Of a stretch of DNA of 55,725 nt, positions 1 through 7,111 are shown one piece after another. The translations under genes and the position numbers were made by a program. The stretch lies in the IMG/VR virus record IMGVR_UViG_3300046001_005126, positions 1-55,725 of that record; one strand, 5' to 3'. Each line of letters begins with the position of its first letter. Positions within the stretch are counted from its first letter, which is position 1. Under the pieces are notes generated by a model, which was not told where the DNA came from, did no database searches, and was given only the letters and a program-made list of their open reading frames with translations. The DNA is from a virus.

Positions 1-70
1 GGTGCGCGATGGAGTTGTTCCTGACGAACTGATCAAACGAACTTCCGAGTCTATCGTCATCGTCCACTAA
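1..70 (+). CDS. 3' end of hypothetical early protein (continues from the window end)
   Basis: The first 70 bases are the last 22 codons and stop of the gene at 55279-55668. The same bases recur at the window end, where the reading frame is complete. It is listed separately only because the linear window cuts the circular genome inside this gene. See the entry at 55279 for the protein. Confidence 0.85.
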   Translation, partial: VRDGVVPDELIKRTSESIVIVH

Positions 71-83
71 GAACCCACCACCA

Positions 84-109
84 CCGCGCGGAATTGTCCG
101 CGCGGTTTT
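84..109 (+). terminator. Rho-independent terminator
   Basis: Perfect 8-bp GC stem CCGCGCGG at 84-91 and 98-105 with a 6-base loop, followed by four Ts. It lies between the gene that ends at 70 and the GP88-like gene at 141. It may attenuate rather than stop the transcript, since no separate promoter is obvious before 141. Confidence 0.75.
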
Positions 110-140
110 CCATTTTCAGCATTTGAACAGGATTGAAACC

Positions 141-923
141 ATGAAATTATTGTCCCCAGCATCGGCGAACACGAAGACACGCAAGAGCGCGGAGAAGGCG
201 CGGGAATATCGGATTGTCTCATTGATGTTAGCACCAGCCGACAGCGCCAATGGGAAGACCGTTTGTAGTCACTCGACAAGCGCTTGCGAACGTCTTTGTG
301 TCGGAGGCGACGGAATTGGGCTTGCGCAGGTATTTCAGACAATAGGCCAAAGCCGGCGTGACAAGGTAAATTGGCTGCATGCAGACCGCGCAGCATTCAT
401 GAAGCAACTTGAGACCGAACTGGAAACGGAACAACGTCTGGCAGATCGAGACGGGACTACGCTTGTCGCTCGTTTGAATTGTTTTAGTGACCTGAATTGG
501 TTTTCCCTGATTCGTCGTTTTCCGTCCATGGTCGCCTATGATTACACTAAAAACCTACAGCGCATCACATCACCCGACAAGCCTGAAAACTATTGGCTGA
601 CCGGGAGCTTCACAGAGAACAAAGCAAACCAACGGGAATGCATTGAACTCTTGCGTAGGGGTGAGAATATCGCGATTGCGTTTGCTGATCTCAATGGCCA
701 TTTTGTAGGCAATCGGGCCCTGAATCAGAGAATACCGAAGACGTGGACGCTTGACGGAACCGAGTTCAACGTGCTGGACGGCGACGACTCGGACTTGAGA
801 ATGCTAGACAGACGCGCCAAGCCCGGAAAGCCCGGATATATCGTGGCTCTTCGCCTCAAGAGCGGGACATCGGAACAACGTCGGGAGTCTATTGAATCCG
901 GATTTTGCCAGATTATTGAGTGA
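141..923 (+). CDS. GP88-family conserved phage protein
   Basis: 260 residues. The N-terminus has the pattern I know from the phage Gene-product-88 family: L-S-P-A-S-A-N-T-K near residue 4, a R-I-V-S-L-M-L-A-P stretch, then cysteines in a V-C-S...C-x-x-L-C arrangement (about residues 42-55), which could bind a metal. Family members occur in many phages and planctomycetal genomes; the biochemical function is unknown. The ATG at 141 is chosen over an in-frame TTG at 123 because its leader resembles that of the gene at 55279. It is followed by a strong terminator and is probably the last gene of the operon that starts at 55018. Confidence 0.65.
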   Translation: MKLLSPASANTKTRKSAEKAREYRIVSLMLAPADSANGKTVCSHSTSACERLCVGGDGIGLAQVFQTIGQSRRDKVNWLHADRAAFMKQLETELETEQRLADRDGTTLVARLNCFSDLNWFSLIRRFPSMVAYDYTKNLQRITSPDKPENYWLTGSFTENKANQRECIELLRRGENIAIAFADLNGHFVGNRALNQRIPKTWTLDGTEFNVLDGDDSDLRMLDRRAKPGKPGYIVALRLKSGTSEQRRESIESGFCQIIE

Positions 924-940
924 TACGACCTGAAGACGGA

Positions 941-972
941 AACGCCGAGCACATTGTGCTCGGCGTTTTTTT
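941..972 (+). terminator. Strong rho-independent terminator
   Basis: Perfect 12-bp stem at 941-952 and 956-967 with a 3-base loop, running into a tract of seven Ts. It ends the operon that includes the GP88-like gene. Confidence 0.92.
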
Positions 973-1170
973 GTGCGCCGGATGGCTGCAGCCTCGACTG
1001 TGATCCGGATGTCTGCAGCGCATCGAATTCGAACTATCGACGAAATCGTAGGGGCGGCGAAGGGGGCATTAACGATGTCACTCAACTACTCCAAAAATAA
1101 AAAACAAATTTGCGTTCCATTTCTCCAACATTTCGTCTACACTTCTACTTCCATCAACAAGGATCCCATC

Positions 1171-1395
1171 ATGTCCATCAAGCCAATGGTCCAGTCTCAC
1201 GAGTTCTACGAAAAGATCTCCCCGCTCTTTGGGAGTCTTCCGCCGCACATTACGAAGATGTCAATCTATTTGGACTTTGCCTCTGTTCTTCCGGTTGTCA
1301 TCAAGGCCGAGTTCTTCTGTGACATCGCGGAGAACGGCGATTTCATCAGTGATAAGCAGGAGACAGCGTTCTTCAAGTTAGTGAGGGAAGAATGA
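1171..1395 (+). CDS. Hypothetical protein, 74 aa
   Basis: Small protein of unknown function. The ATG at 1171 is preferred over upstream in-frame starts because AAGGA sits 9 bases before it and the upstream stretch (973-1170) has no coding character. That stretch holds a duplicated motif around two CTGCAGC sites and an AT-rich run near 1090-1110. The C-terminal half is mildly hydrophobic and acidic. Its stop overlaps the next start (ATGA), so it heads a coupled set of four small genes up to 2100. No family recognised. Confidence 0.6.
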   Translation: MSIKPMVQSHEFYEKISPLFGSLPPHITKMSIYLDFASVLPVVIKAEFFCDIAENGDFISDKQETAFFKLVREE

Positions 1396-1565
1396 AGCAA
1401 ATATTACTGACTCGCCTCGAAGCCGAATGGCTCTTAAAGAAAACTTTGGACCGCAAGTCCGAGGTTTTATGCGATGACAACCGTCCGGAGTATTACGATC
1501 GTGAACTGATTGCGTTTTTTGACAGTATTATCAGCAAGCTATGTGCATCGATAGAAATTCCATGA
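1392..1565 (+). CDS. Hypothetical protein, 57 aa
   Basis: Short frame with ATGA overlaps at both ends (with the gene ending at 1395 and the one starting at 1562), which is the main argument that it is real. The protein is charged and helical in look (M-K-Q-I-L-L-T-R-L-E-A-E-W at the start), with no motif I recognise. Function unknown. Confidence 0.55.
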   Translation: MKQILLTRLEAEWLLKKTLDRKSEVLCDDNRPEYYDRELIAFFDSIISKLCASIEIP

Positions 1566-1765
1566 CCCAAACAAACCCCGGTTCCCCCGCAGCAATCGCG
1601 GCAGGTTGTCTCTGCCCGATCTCGATGAACAACCAGGGCAACGGCGTATCGACGAACACGCCGAATCTGCGTCGGTTCATTCATGCGAACGCATGTCCGT
1701 TGCATGGCGTTTACATTCCGCAAAACACCACCATCACAATCGACAGTTCAGGAGTCCAGCGATGA
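1562..1765 (+). CDS. Small conserved phage protein with C-x-C / C-P-L-H motifs
   Basis: 67 residues. It starts M-T-Q-T-N-P-G-S-P-A-A-I-A-A-G-C-L-C-P and ends with a N-A-C-P-L-H-G motif. The same layout (asparagine-proline-glycine start, A-A-G-C-x-C-P, then C-P-L-H) is familiar from many small phage proteins of unknown role; the Cys/His set could bind zinc. The start at 1562 overlaps the previous stop, and the stop overlaps the next start. Confidence 0.65.
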   Translation: MTQTNPGSPAAIAAGCLCPISMNNQGNGVSTNTPNLRRFIHANACPLHGVYIPQNTTITIDSSGVQR

Positions 1766-2100
1766 TCCGTAATTCCATTCTTACCTTGCTCATGATCGCC
1801 ACAAGCCGAATAGCAACTGCCGGCGAATCAGCGAGTGACCGGCATTTTGCGGCGATGGAGGCGAGGGTTTCTGTGCCAGTGGCAGAGAAACAAGAACCGC
1901 CACAGCCAGCGAAGCCTCCCATCAGGAAGATCACAAAGAAGCCGACGCCACGAGAGTTGCACCTTGCGGATCAGGCCCGTCACCTCGCGCAGCGAGTCGC
2001 CCCACCGAAGGTGACCTTCGACGGTGTTTACTACTGGAACGAGGCGGGAGAGTGTGTTGGGATGCGAACGCGGTGTAAGGCGTGTAGAATCGGGCGTTAG
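1762..2100 (+). CDS. Exported hypothetical protein, 112 aa
   Basis: The N-terminus looks like a Sec signal peptide: positive start (M-I-R-N), hydrophobic stretch to about residue 15 and an A-T-A|G site near residue 20. The mature part is Lys/Pro-rich and ends with an aromatic segment (F-D-G-V-Y-Y-W-N-E) and a C-x-x-C (R-C-K-A-C). The start overlaps the previous stop. A short exported or periplasmic protein in an early-type operon could act on the host envelope, but that is only inference. Confidence 0.6.
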   Translation: MIRNSILTLLMIATSRIATAGESASDRHFAAMEARVSVPVAEKQEPPQPAKPPIRKITKKPTPRELHLADQARHLAQRVAPPKVTFDGVYYWNEAGECVGMRTRCKACRIGR

Positions 2101-2156
2101 TTCAACAGGTTTCACAGCGTCGTGAAACACAACAACCATTAGCCGAAGGATCACAA

Positions 2157-2414
2157 ATGTCGAAGCAGTTTCGTTTCAGGATTAACGTCGAGTGTGACGT
2201 TCAGAACGCGGATTCCGAGTCGATTGCACGGACAGCAGCATTTGCACTGCTGACTCAGATGCAGTCGGAGAAGAAGCGGGGTCGTCCGTCCTCGGACGTG
2301 AAGGCGACGATTACGGGGGTAAGCATTGAGGATCAGGAGAAAACAAAGCCTGCACTTCAGGAAATTTGCAGTCGAATCGCGAAGACAATCGACGTAACCG
2401 AACGCGACCAGTAA
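2157..2414 (+). CDS. Hypothetical protein, 85 aa
   Basis: AAGGA lies 8 bases before the ATG. The protein is Gln/Lys/Arg-rich with a K-K-R-G-R-P-S-S basic patch near the middle, a pattern seen in small DNA-associated proteins, but no domain is recognised. It is followed by a hairpin terminator at 2429. Function unknown. Confidence 0.6.
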   Translation: MSKQFRFRINVECDVQNADSESIARTAAFALLTQMQSEKKRGRPSSDVKATITGVSIEDQEKTKPALQEICSRIAKTIDVTERDQ

Positions 2415-2428
2415 GTCTCTCCCCGAAA

Positions 2429-2468
2429 GCAGTCAGCGATTCCCCCGAGTCGCTGGCTGCTTGTTTTG
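2429..2468 (+). terminator. Probable rho-independent terminator
   Basis: An 11-bp stem (GCAGTCAGCGA at 2429-2439 with TCGCTGGCTGC at 2450-2460, one wobble pair), then TTGTTTTG. It closes the transcript of the gene ending at 2414. Confidence 0.7.
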
Positions 2469-2482
2469 TTTGAAGGCCGAAA

Positions 2483-2779
2483 ATGAGATCATCCCGAGCC
2501 TCCCACACTCACGTTCGACACAAGATCGAGCAGATCACGAACGACACGGAGCAGATCAACCAGATTCTGGTGAACCACGCTCCGGATATCATCGACCTGC
2601 TGACCGAGACTCACTCGCTCCGTCAGGTGGCTCGTCGTGTGAAGAGATCACCGACATATTTAAGTCAGGTGAAGAACGGGAAGCAGAGGATCTCGTGGGA
2701 GACGTATTGCCTGTTGGTGATGTTGCTTGAAGAGGGCGAGAACTCTGATAAAATGAAATCATCGTCGCGTGCAAGGTGA
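2483..2779 (+). CDS. HTH (Cro/XRE-like) DNA-binding protein
   Basis: 98 residues. The segment H-S-L-R-Q-V-A-R-R-V-K-R-S-P-T-Y-L-S-Q-V (about 47-66), followed by K-N-G-K-Q-R-I-S, fits a helix-turn-helix of the Cro/C1 type with the recognition helix at S-P-T-Y-L-S-Q-V. It is bounded by terminators on both sides and so is its own unit just before the packaging genes, a suitable place for an early/late switch regulator. The target is not known. Confidence 0.6.
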   Translation: MRSSRASHTHVRHKIEQITNDTEQINQILVNHAPDIIDLLTETHSLRQVARRVKRSPTYLSQVKNGKQRISWETYCLLVMLLEEGENSDKMKSSSRAR

Positions 2780-2811
2780 CAACGAAACATCCGGGTTAAA
2801 CCCTGGACTAA

Positions 2812-2856
2812 AACCGTCGATGAGCTGCTTGCACCAGTTTGTCGGCGGTTTTTTTG
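2812..2856 (+). terminator. Rho-independent terminator before the packaging operon
   Basis: Stem AACCGTCGA (about 2812-2820) with TCGGCGGTT (2842-2850), one wobble pair, a loop of about 21 bases and a run of seven Ts. It ends only 13 bases before the endonuclease start, so it separates the HTH gene from the terminase operon or acts as a readthrough control. Confidence 0.75.
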
Positions 2857-2868
2857 TGGAGATTGGTG

Positions 2869-3384
2869 ATGGAAACTTCGGAACTAAGGCAGAGAATCCT
2901 TTCAATCGTAGAGTATGACTACGAGACAGGATTATTCAGGAGACTTGTTGCGTCGAAGGGGTGCAGCCTTAAAATCGGATGGACAAAAGGATCGTTGAGT
3001 TATCGAGGCTACCGAAAGATGAACCTGCTGAAGAAGTCTTATGAGCTTCATCGAATCGCGTGGCTCATTCATTACGGGGATTGGCCGAAGAAAAACATCG
3101 ACCACATCAACGGAGACAAGTCCGACAACCGAATCTGCAATCTGAGAGATGCGACAGTCGCTGAGAACGCCAGAAACATGAGCAAGAGTAGGGCGAACAC
3201 TTCAGGTCACGTTGGAGTGAGATATTACGAAAAAATCAGGAAATGGCGTGCTGAAATAAAGGTGAATTACAAGAATATTTCCATAGGCCACTTCAGCACA
3301 AAAGAGGAAGCCATTGAAGCAAGAAAGTCTGCTGAAATTGCTCATGGGTTTCATCCTAACCACGGCAGGCAAAAACAGAAATGA
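2869..3384 (+). CDS. HNH-AP2 homing-type endonuclease
   Basis: 171 residues. The N-terminal half carries the HNH_3 signature L-H-R-I-A-W-L-I-H-Y-G-x-W followed by I-D-H-I-N-G-D and D-N-R-x-x-N-L-R (about residues 65-100). The C-terminal half is an AP2-like DNA-binding domain (S-G-H-V-G-V-R-Y...I-S-I-G-H-F-S-T-K-E-E-A). This is the usual architecture of free-standing phage homing endonucleases. The stop overlaps the TerL start (ATGA). HNH proteins next to terminase can also help DNA cleavage in cos-type phages, but the AP2 domain favours a selfish endonuclease. Three other AP2-bearing genes in the window are relatives. Confidence 0.9.
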   Translation: METSELRQRILSIVEYDYETGLFRRLVASKGCSLKIGWTKGSLSYRGYRKMNLLKKSYELHRIAWLIHYGDWPKKNIDHINGDKSDNRICNLRDATVAENARNMSKSRANTSGHVGVRYYEKIRKWRAEIKVNYKNISIGHFSTKEEAIEARKSAEIAHGFHPNHGRQKQK

Positions 3385-4814
3385 AGCTCTCAGATCCACA
3401 ATACAGAGTTTTGGTAACAGAGGCAGAGTGGACCTGCTATGGCGGAGCTGCGGGCTCGGGAAAGTCACATATTGTCACACTTGACATGCTCAGGCACTGT
3501 CAGGGTCCGCATGCGAACCCGATGTTTCGCGGTTTGATCATGCGCCGTACATACCCACAGTTAACGAAGTCTGGCGCACTTTTGGATCACTGCAGGACGA
3601 TGTACGCACCATACGGCGCGATTTACAATCACACTCGCAACGAGTTTGAATTCCCGTGCGGGGCTAAGATTGCATTGGGATCCTGCCAGTTTGAGAAGAA
3701 CCTCGAGGACTATCAGGGAGCCCAGCTTGACGCATTGGCAATTGACGAGGCGACACAGTGGCCGCTGAAGTTCGTGCAGTACCTCTGGGGTCGCGCGAGA
3801 AGCAAGTCCGGGATCAAGCCGAGAATGAAGCTCAGCATGAACCCGGATAATGATTCTTGGTTGTACAGATTCCTGTATTGGTGGCTGAATCCAGAGACAG
3901 GGTTGCCGATCCCCGAGCGATCAGGAGTCATTCGGCACTTCAGGTACGTCGAACCGGATTTTCACTGGTACGACGAACCTCAGTATGAGATCAACGAAGA
4001 GACGGGCGAGAACGAGTGTGTTACGACATCAGCGACATTCATCGGCGCGACGCTGCGAGACAACACGCACCTGATGCAGTCAGACCCTGCCTACCGTCAA
4101 CGACTCGAGCAAATGTCGGATGACGACAGGGATCGTTTCTTGAACGGCTGCTGGCTCGCCTCCTCAAAGACTGGTGCCGAGTGGGACAGAGAGCTCTTTA
4201 CAAATCTCTACATCCCGCTGGAAAAGTTCCCCATCCCGAAACACGCCAACGACATTGTCCGAATGTTCTGCGTCGACCCAAGCAAGGGGCGCTCCGTCAA
4301 GAAGGGGGATTATTCGGCAATTGTTTGCATGGCACAAACGTCAGAACTGGCGTATGTCGATGCGGACTTAAAACGACGATCGCCGTCGGAGATCATCGAG
4401 GACTTATTCCTGTTCTGCGATCAGGATCACCACCGGATCAGATCAGGCGACCTGATTGGGATTGAATCGACGCAGTTTCAGAGTATTTTTCGCGACTTGA
4501 TCATGAACTACGCGGCGAATCATCGGGATTATGCGTTGTCGAAATACCTCATGTCTGGAGGGATAATTATCCCGGTCGAGGACATGCTGAAGAAGGAAAT
4601 GAGGATCCGGAGAGGCCTGGATAAACGACTGACGCAGCGAGAGTTCCGGTTCCTTGAGAATCCGGGGACGACGCTTCTGCTGCAGCAGATTAAGCAGTTC
4701 GACGGCATCCCGGGCGTCGGGAAACACGACGACGGGCCGGATGCATTGGCGATGTGTACTCAGTTGCCGCGATATGAGCAGGAATACTGGGAAAATCTGA
4801 GGAAGGAGAAGTGA
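3381..4814 (+). CDS. terL: Terminase large subunit
   Basis: 477 residues, normal size for TerL. The packaging motor ATPase plus nuclease: Walker A G-G-A-A-G-S-G-K-S at 21-29, Walker B L-D-A-L-A-I-D-E-A-T near 114-123, then a RNase H-like nuclease domain with the first aspartate in F-C-V-D-P-S-K-G near 297, I-G-I-E-S-T near 359 and a closing H-D-D-G-P-D-A-L-A near 449. The start overlaps the HNH gene stop. No small terminase is evident next to it; the gene at 53637 is a weak candidate. Confidence 0.95.
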   Translation: MKLSDPQYRVLVTEAEWTCYGGAAGSGKSHIVTLDMLRHCQGPHANPMFRGLIMRRTYPQLTKSGALLDHCRTMYAPYGAIYNHTRNEFEFPCGAKIALGSCQFEKNLEDYQGAQLDALAIDEATQWPLKFVQYLWGRARSKSGIKPRMKLSMNPDNDSWLYRFLYWWLNPETGLPIPERSGVIRHFRYVEPDFHWYDEPQYEINEETGENECVTTSATFIGATLRDNTHLMQSDPAYRQRLEQMSDDDRDRFLNGCWLASSKTGAEWDRELFTNLYIPLEKFPIPKHANDIVRMFCVDPSKGRSVKKGDYSAIVCMAQTSELAYVDADLKRRSPSEIIEDLFLFCDQDHHRIRSGDLIGIESTQFQSIFRDLIMNYAANHRDYALSKYLMSGGIIIPVEDMLKKEMRIRRGLDKRLTQREFRFLENPGTTLLLQQIKQFDGIPGVGKHDDGPDALAMCTQLPRYEQEYWENLRKEK

Positions 4815-4815
4815 C

Positions 4816-4983
4816 GTGAGTAAACGAGGATGCAATTCATGCCGAGAGAAATCAGATCCGGTCGGTGCTGCGATTCAGACGATCTCGATGGTCGTCGACC
4901 AATCGTTTCAGCAGAACGCGAACGTAGGAATTTACCGGCGTGCAGTGAGATCGACGTTTTGGTGGTGGAGGTTTCTTCGATGA
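4816..4983 (+). CDS. Small C-x-x-C protein, 55 aa (GTG start)
   Basis: A GTG at 4816, preceded by AGGAAGGAG, opens a 55-codon frame whose TGA overlaps the ATG of the nuclease at 4980. The protein has R-G-C-N-S-C-R near its start and a W-W-W-R-F-L-R end. The good Shine-Dalgarno site, one-base gap from the TerL stop and stop-start overlap argue that it is translated. Function unknown; a small zinc- or membrane-associated protein is possible. Confidence 0.6.
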   Translation: MSKRGCNSCREKSDPVGAAIQTISMVVDQSFQQNANVGIYRRAVRSTFWWWRFLR

Positions 4984-5318
4984 TCGCGAAATACCAGTAT
5001 TCGGCGACCGTCATTTCGATTTACGACGGCGACACGATCACTGTGATGGTCGACCTTGGGTTTGGGTCGCACACGAAGCAGAAACTGAGACTGGCGCGGA
5101 TCAACACACCGGAAGTCAGAGGACCGCAGCGAGAACAGGGGATTGCGGCGAGGGACTATTTGATCGCCCTGATGCCGGCGGGATCTGAAATCGACGTGAG
5201 GACGATCAAGGACAGCCAGGAGAAGTACGGCAGATATCTGGCGGAAGTTTTCAAGGGCGATATTTGCGTGAATGACCTGCTCGTTCAGGCCGGAATGGCG
5301 GCATACAAGTCGTACTAA
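4980..5318 (+). CDS. Thermonuclease-like (SNase) protein
   Basis: 112 residues matching the staphylococcal nuclease fold: Y-D-G-D-T-I-T-V near 15, the R-L-A-R-I-N-T-P-E-V-R-G core near 38-49 (catalytic Arg and Glu), and a K-Y-G-R-Y-L-A-E-V segment near 85 that supplies the second Arg. The family cuts DNA/RNA phosphodiesters with calcium. No signal peptide is visible with the start at 4980, which is chosen because it overlaps the previous stop; an upstream in-frame start at 4830 would lie inside the other gene. It sits between terminase and portal, an unusual place, so a role in DNA processing at packaging is possible. Confidence 0.85.
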   Translation: MIAKYQYSATVISIYDGDTITVMVDLGFGSHTKQKLRLARINTPEVRGPQREQGIAARDYLIALMPAGSEIDVRTIKDSQEKYGRYLAEVFKGDICVNDLLVQAGMAAYKSY

Positions 5319-5368
5319 GATTGTTTCGGCGTGTTTTCCTGTGTAATCTGCTGTCGAGGAGACATCAG

Positions 5369-6973
5369 ATGGCATATGCGAACGGTTTACCGACGAGTTG
5401 GGTGATTGAGAACGAGAAACTGGCAATCGAGGCTACGAAGGCTGCTGCGCGGATCTTCGAAGAACTTGGAGTCAGTTGCGGCGGAGTGAATGCTAACGGC
5501 GATCAGCTTCCGTTCGGTGGCGACGAGCCGTTCGAGAACATTCAGGATGTCCGAGAGGCAATTGTTCTCGGGGATCAGCTTGGCAGGTTGCCCTGGGGGA
5601 CAAATGCGAAGGACAATCGCAGTTATTACATCGCTGATACAGGGCACGCAATCACGGTAAAGCCGAGGGACGAGAATCAGCCGAACTCTGATGCGGTGAA
5701 GCGGATTGAGGCGTTCATTGAGCTGTGGACGGCTGAGAATCAGTGGCAAATGCGGCAGTCGGAAGTCAGTCAACGGTGCGATCGGCACGGTGAGGTGTTC
5801 GACCTGCTGAGTTACGACGACGACGGGATGGTCCGGGTTTACTTTGGCGAGCCACAGGATCTCGACGACGACCCGAAGAGCAGTTTCGTGGATCCGGACG
5901 ACGCTTCGAAGGAATACTTTGATTCGCTGGGCGTCCGGAAGACAAATGATCTCCGCGCTCAGCCGGTCGCGTACTTCCTGAAGGATGTTTGGTATCCGGA
6001 CCTGCGATTCGTCACGAAGATGACAAAGGACGGTAGTCTTGCGAATTACCGGGGCGACACGATTCCGCAGATGGAAGAATCTCAGGATCGGATTCTGGTT
6101 CAGCATCGCAAGAGAAACGTGTTGTCGGCGGATCCCCGGGGGCTCACTCTTTACTGGCCGGTACGCGAAGAACTGATCTTCGCGAAGAAGTTGCTGGCGA
6201 ATCTGATGCGAACGAGTTCGTTTCAGGCGGCGTTCGGTGCGATCCGGACAATCATGGGAAATCCGTCGAGCGATTCGGTCAAGAGTTACCTGAATACGCA
6301 GCAAAATGGCGGCGCGAGCAGCGGGCAATCAGAAACATACGACTTTCCGTCGGCAGCGGTTGTCACAATTCCGTCGCAGATCAAGTACGAGTTTCCGGAG
6401 ACAGGCGCCGGTAACAGTAACCACATAGAAACTCTGGTATCGCTGCTTCGGTCGTGCGCTGCGGGCATGAAACTGCCGGAGTTCATGCTGACGGCAAACG
6501 TCAGCGAGGGGAATTTCGCCTCGACGCTGGTTTCGGAGGGGCCGTTCCACAAGTCGATGCGGTTCGAGCAGTCTCTTATGGTGCAGGAAGACCTGCGGAT
6601 TCTGAAGCAGGCTCTGTGGTACGCTGCGGAGTCGGGACAGCATGACATCACAACGGCTGACGTGCTGCAGGTTGTGCTGGAGATCAAGCCGCCACGAGTT
6701 CAGACGAGAAACCGCCAGGAAGATCACGAGGTGATGAAAGACTGGTGGGATCGTGGCCTGCTGGGGAATAAGACGGTTCTGGCTCCGGAAGGGCTGGAAT
6801 CGGTGGCCGAGAATGCTCAGCGGAAGTCAGAACTGGTAACGGAGCTTCCGTTGCCGGCGGGATCGCCGCAATCGCCGCAGAACATGGGCACTCCGGGTCC
6901 AGTTGCGGGCAATAAAGCCGATCCGATGAAAGAAAAGGGTGTTTCGAAGAAAGATCCGACTCGAAACGCTTAA
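5369..6973 (+). CDS. Portal protein
   Basis: 534 residues, starting M-A-Y-A-N-G-L after a clear GAGGAGA site. Assigned as portal from its place between terminase and protease, its size, and portal-like features: acidic Asp-rich loops in the first half, an R-G-L-T-L-Y-W-P-V-R-E-E-L segment followed by a long helical stretch (A-K-K-L-L-A-N-L-M-R-T-S-S-F-Q-A, about 275-295), and a Pro/Gly-rich C-terminal tail. Portals form the dodecameric DNA channel and connect head to tail. There is no single diagnostic motif, so the call rests mostly on context. Confidence 0.8.
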   Translation: MAYANGLPTSWVIENEKLAIEATKAAARIFEELGVSCGGVNANGDQLPFGGDEPFENIQDVREAIVLGDQLGRLPWGTNAKDNRSYYIADTGHAITVKPRDENQPNSDAVKRIEAFIELWTAENQWQMRQSEVSQRCDRHGEVFDLLSYDDDGMVRVYFGEPQDLDDDPKSSFVDPDDASKEYFDSLGVRKTNDLRAQPVAYFLKDVWYPDLRFVTKMTKDGSLANYRGDTIPQMEESQDRILVQHRKRNVLSADPRGLTLYWPVREELIFAKKLLANLMRTSSFQAAFGAIRTIMGNPSSDSVKSYLNTQQNGGASSGQSETYDFPSAAVVTIPSQIKYEFPETGAGNSNHIETLVSLLRSCAAGMKLPEFMLTANVSEGNFASTLVSEGPFHKSMRFEQSLMVQEDLRILKQALWYAAESGQHDITTADVLQVVLEIKPPRVQTRNRQEDHEVMKDWWDRGLLGNKTVLAPEGLESVAENAQRKSELVTELPLPAGSPQSPQNMGTPGPVAGNKADPMKEKGVSKKDPTRNA

Positions 6974-6979
6974 ATTCGG

Positions 6980-7039
6980 TTGCACAGCACTTGTCAAGTT
7001 CGTACAAAATGACTTATTGTCAATTTGGCGATTTGACAA
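6980..7039 (+). promoter_or_regulatory. Possible promoter/operator with three TTGTCAA boxes
   Basis: The gap between the portal and the next gene holds TTGTCAA at 6991-6997 and 7017-7023 and its complement TTGACAA at 7033-7039; the last two form a 7-bp inverted repeat. TTGCAC at 6980 with TACAAA at 7003 (17-base spacing) could be a promoter. This is the only sizeable gap in the head operon, so an internal late promoter or an operator is plausible. Confidence 0.4.
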
Positions 7040-7051
7040 AAGGAGTTTGCC

Positions 7052-7111
7052 ATGGGATGTGGCTGCGGAAATAAGAAGAAACCGAAGGGCGGCAAAGGCG
7101 GAACCAAATGA
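7052..7111 (+). CDS. Micro-protein, 19 aa, M-G-C-G-C-G with basic tail
   Basis: AAAGGAG ends 7 bases before the ATG, and the TGA overlaps the start of the protease gene (ATGA). The peptide begins M-G-C-G-C-G and continues with a Lys/Gly-rich tail. Tiny Cys/Gly/Lys-rich peptides in head operons are something I have seen in other phages, but without known function. It could be a real virion or assembly peptide, or a leader that couples translation into the protease gene. Confidence 0.55.
   Translation: MGCGCGNKKKPKGGKGGTK

Larger units (their letters stand above)
1..126. repeat. Direct terminal repeat, left copy (126 bp)
   Basis: Bases 1-126 are identical to 55599-55724; the match breaks at base 127 (a here, t at 55725). 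Since it covers the 3' end of one gene plus its terminator, it looks like the overlap at a circular assembly join rather than a specialised packaging end. A true short terminal redundancy cannot be excluded from sequence alone. Confidence 0.9.

Noticed and set aside
4830-4979. Upstream in-frame extension of the SNase-like gene
   Set aside because: The region is occupied by a coupled GTG-started small gene in another frame, and the SNase fold starts right after 4980.
5387-6328. 313-codon minus-strand frame opposite the portal
   Set aside because: Shadow frame; Arg/Leu/His-rich composition and no start signal.
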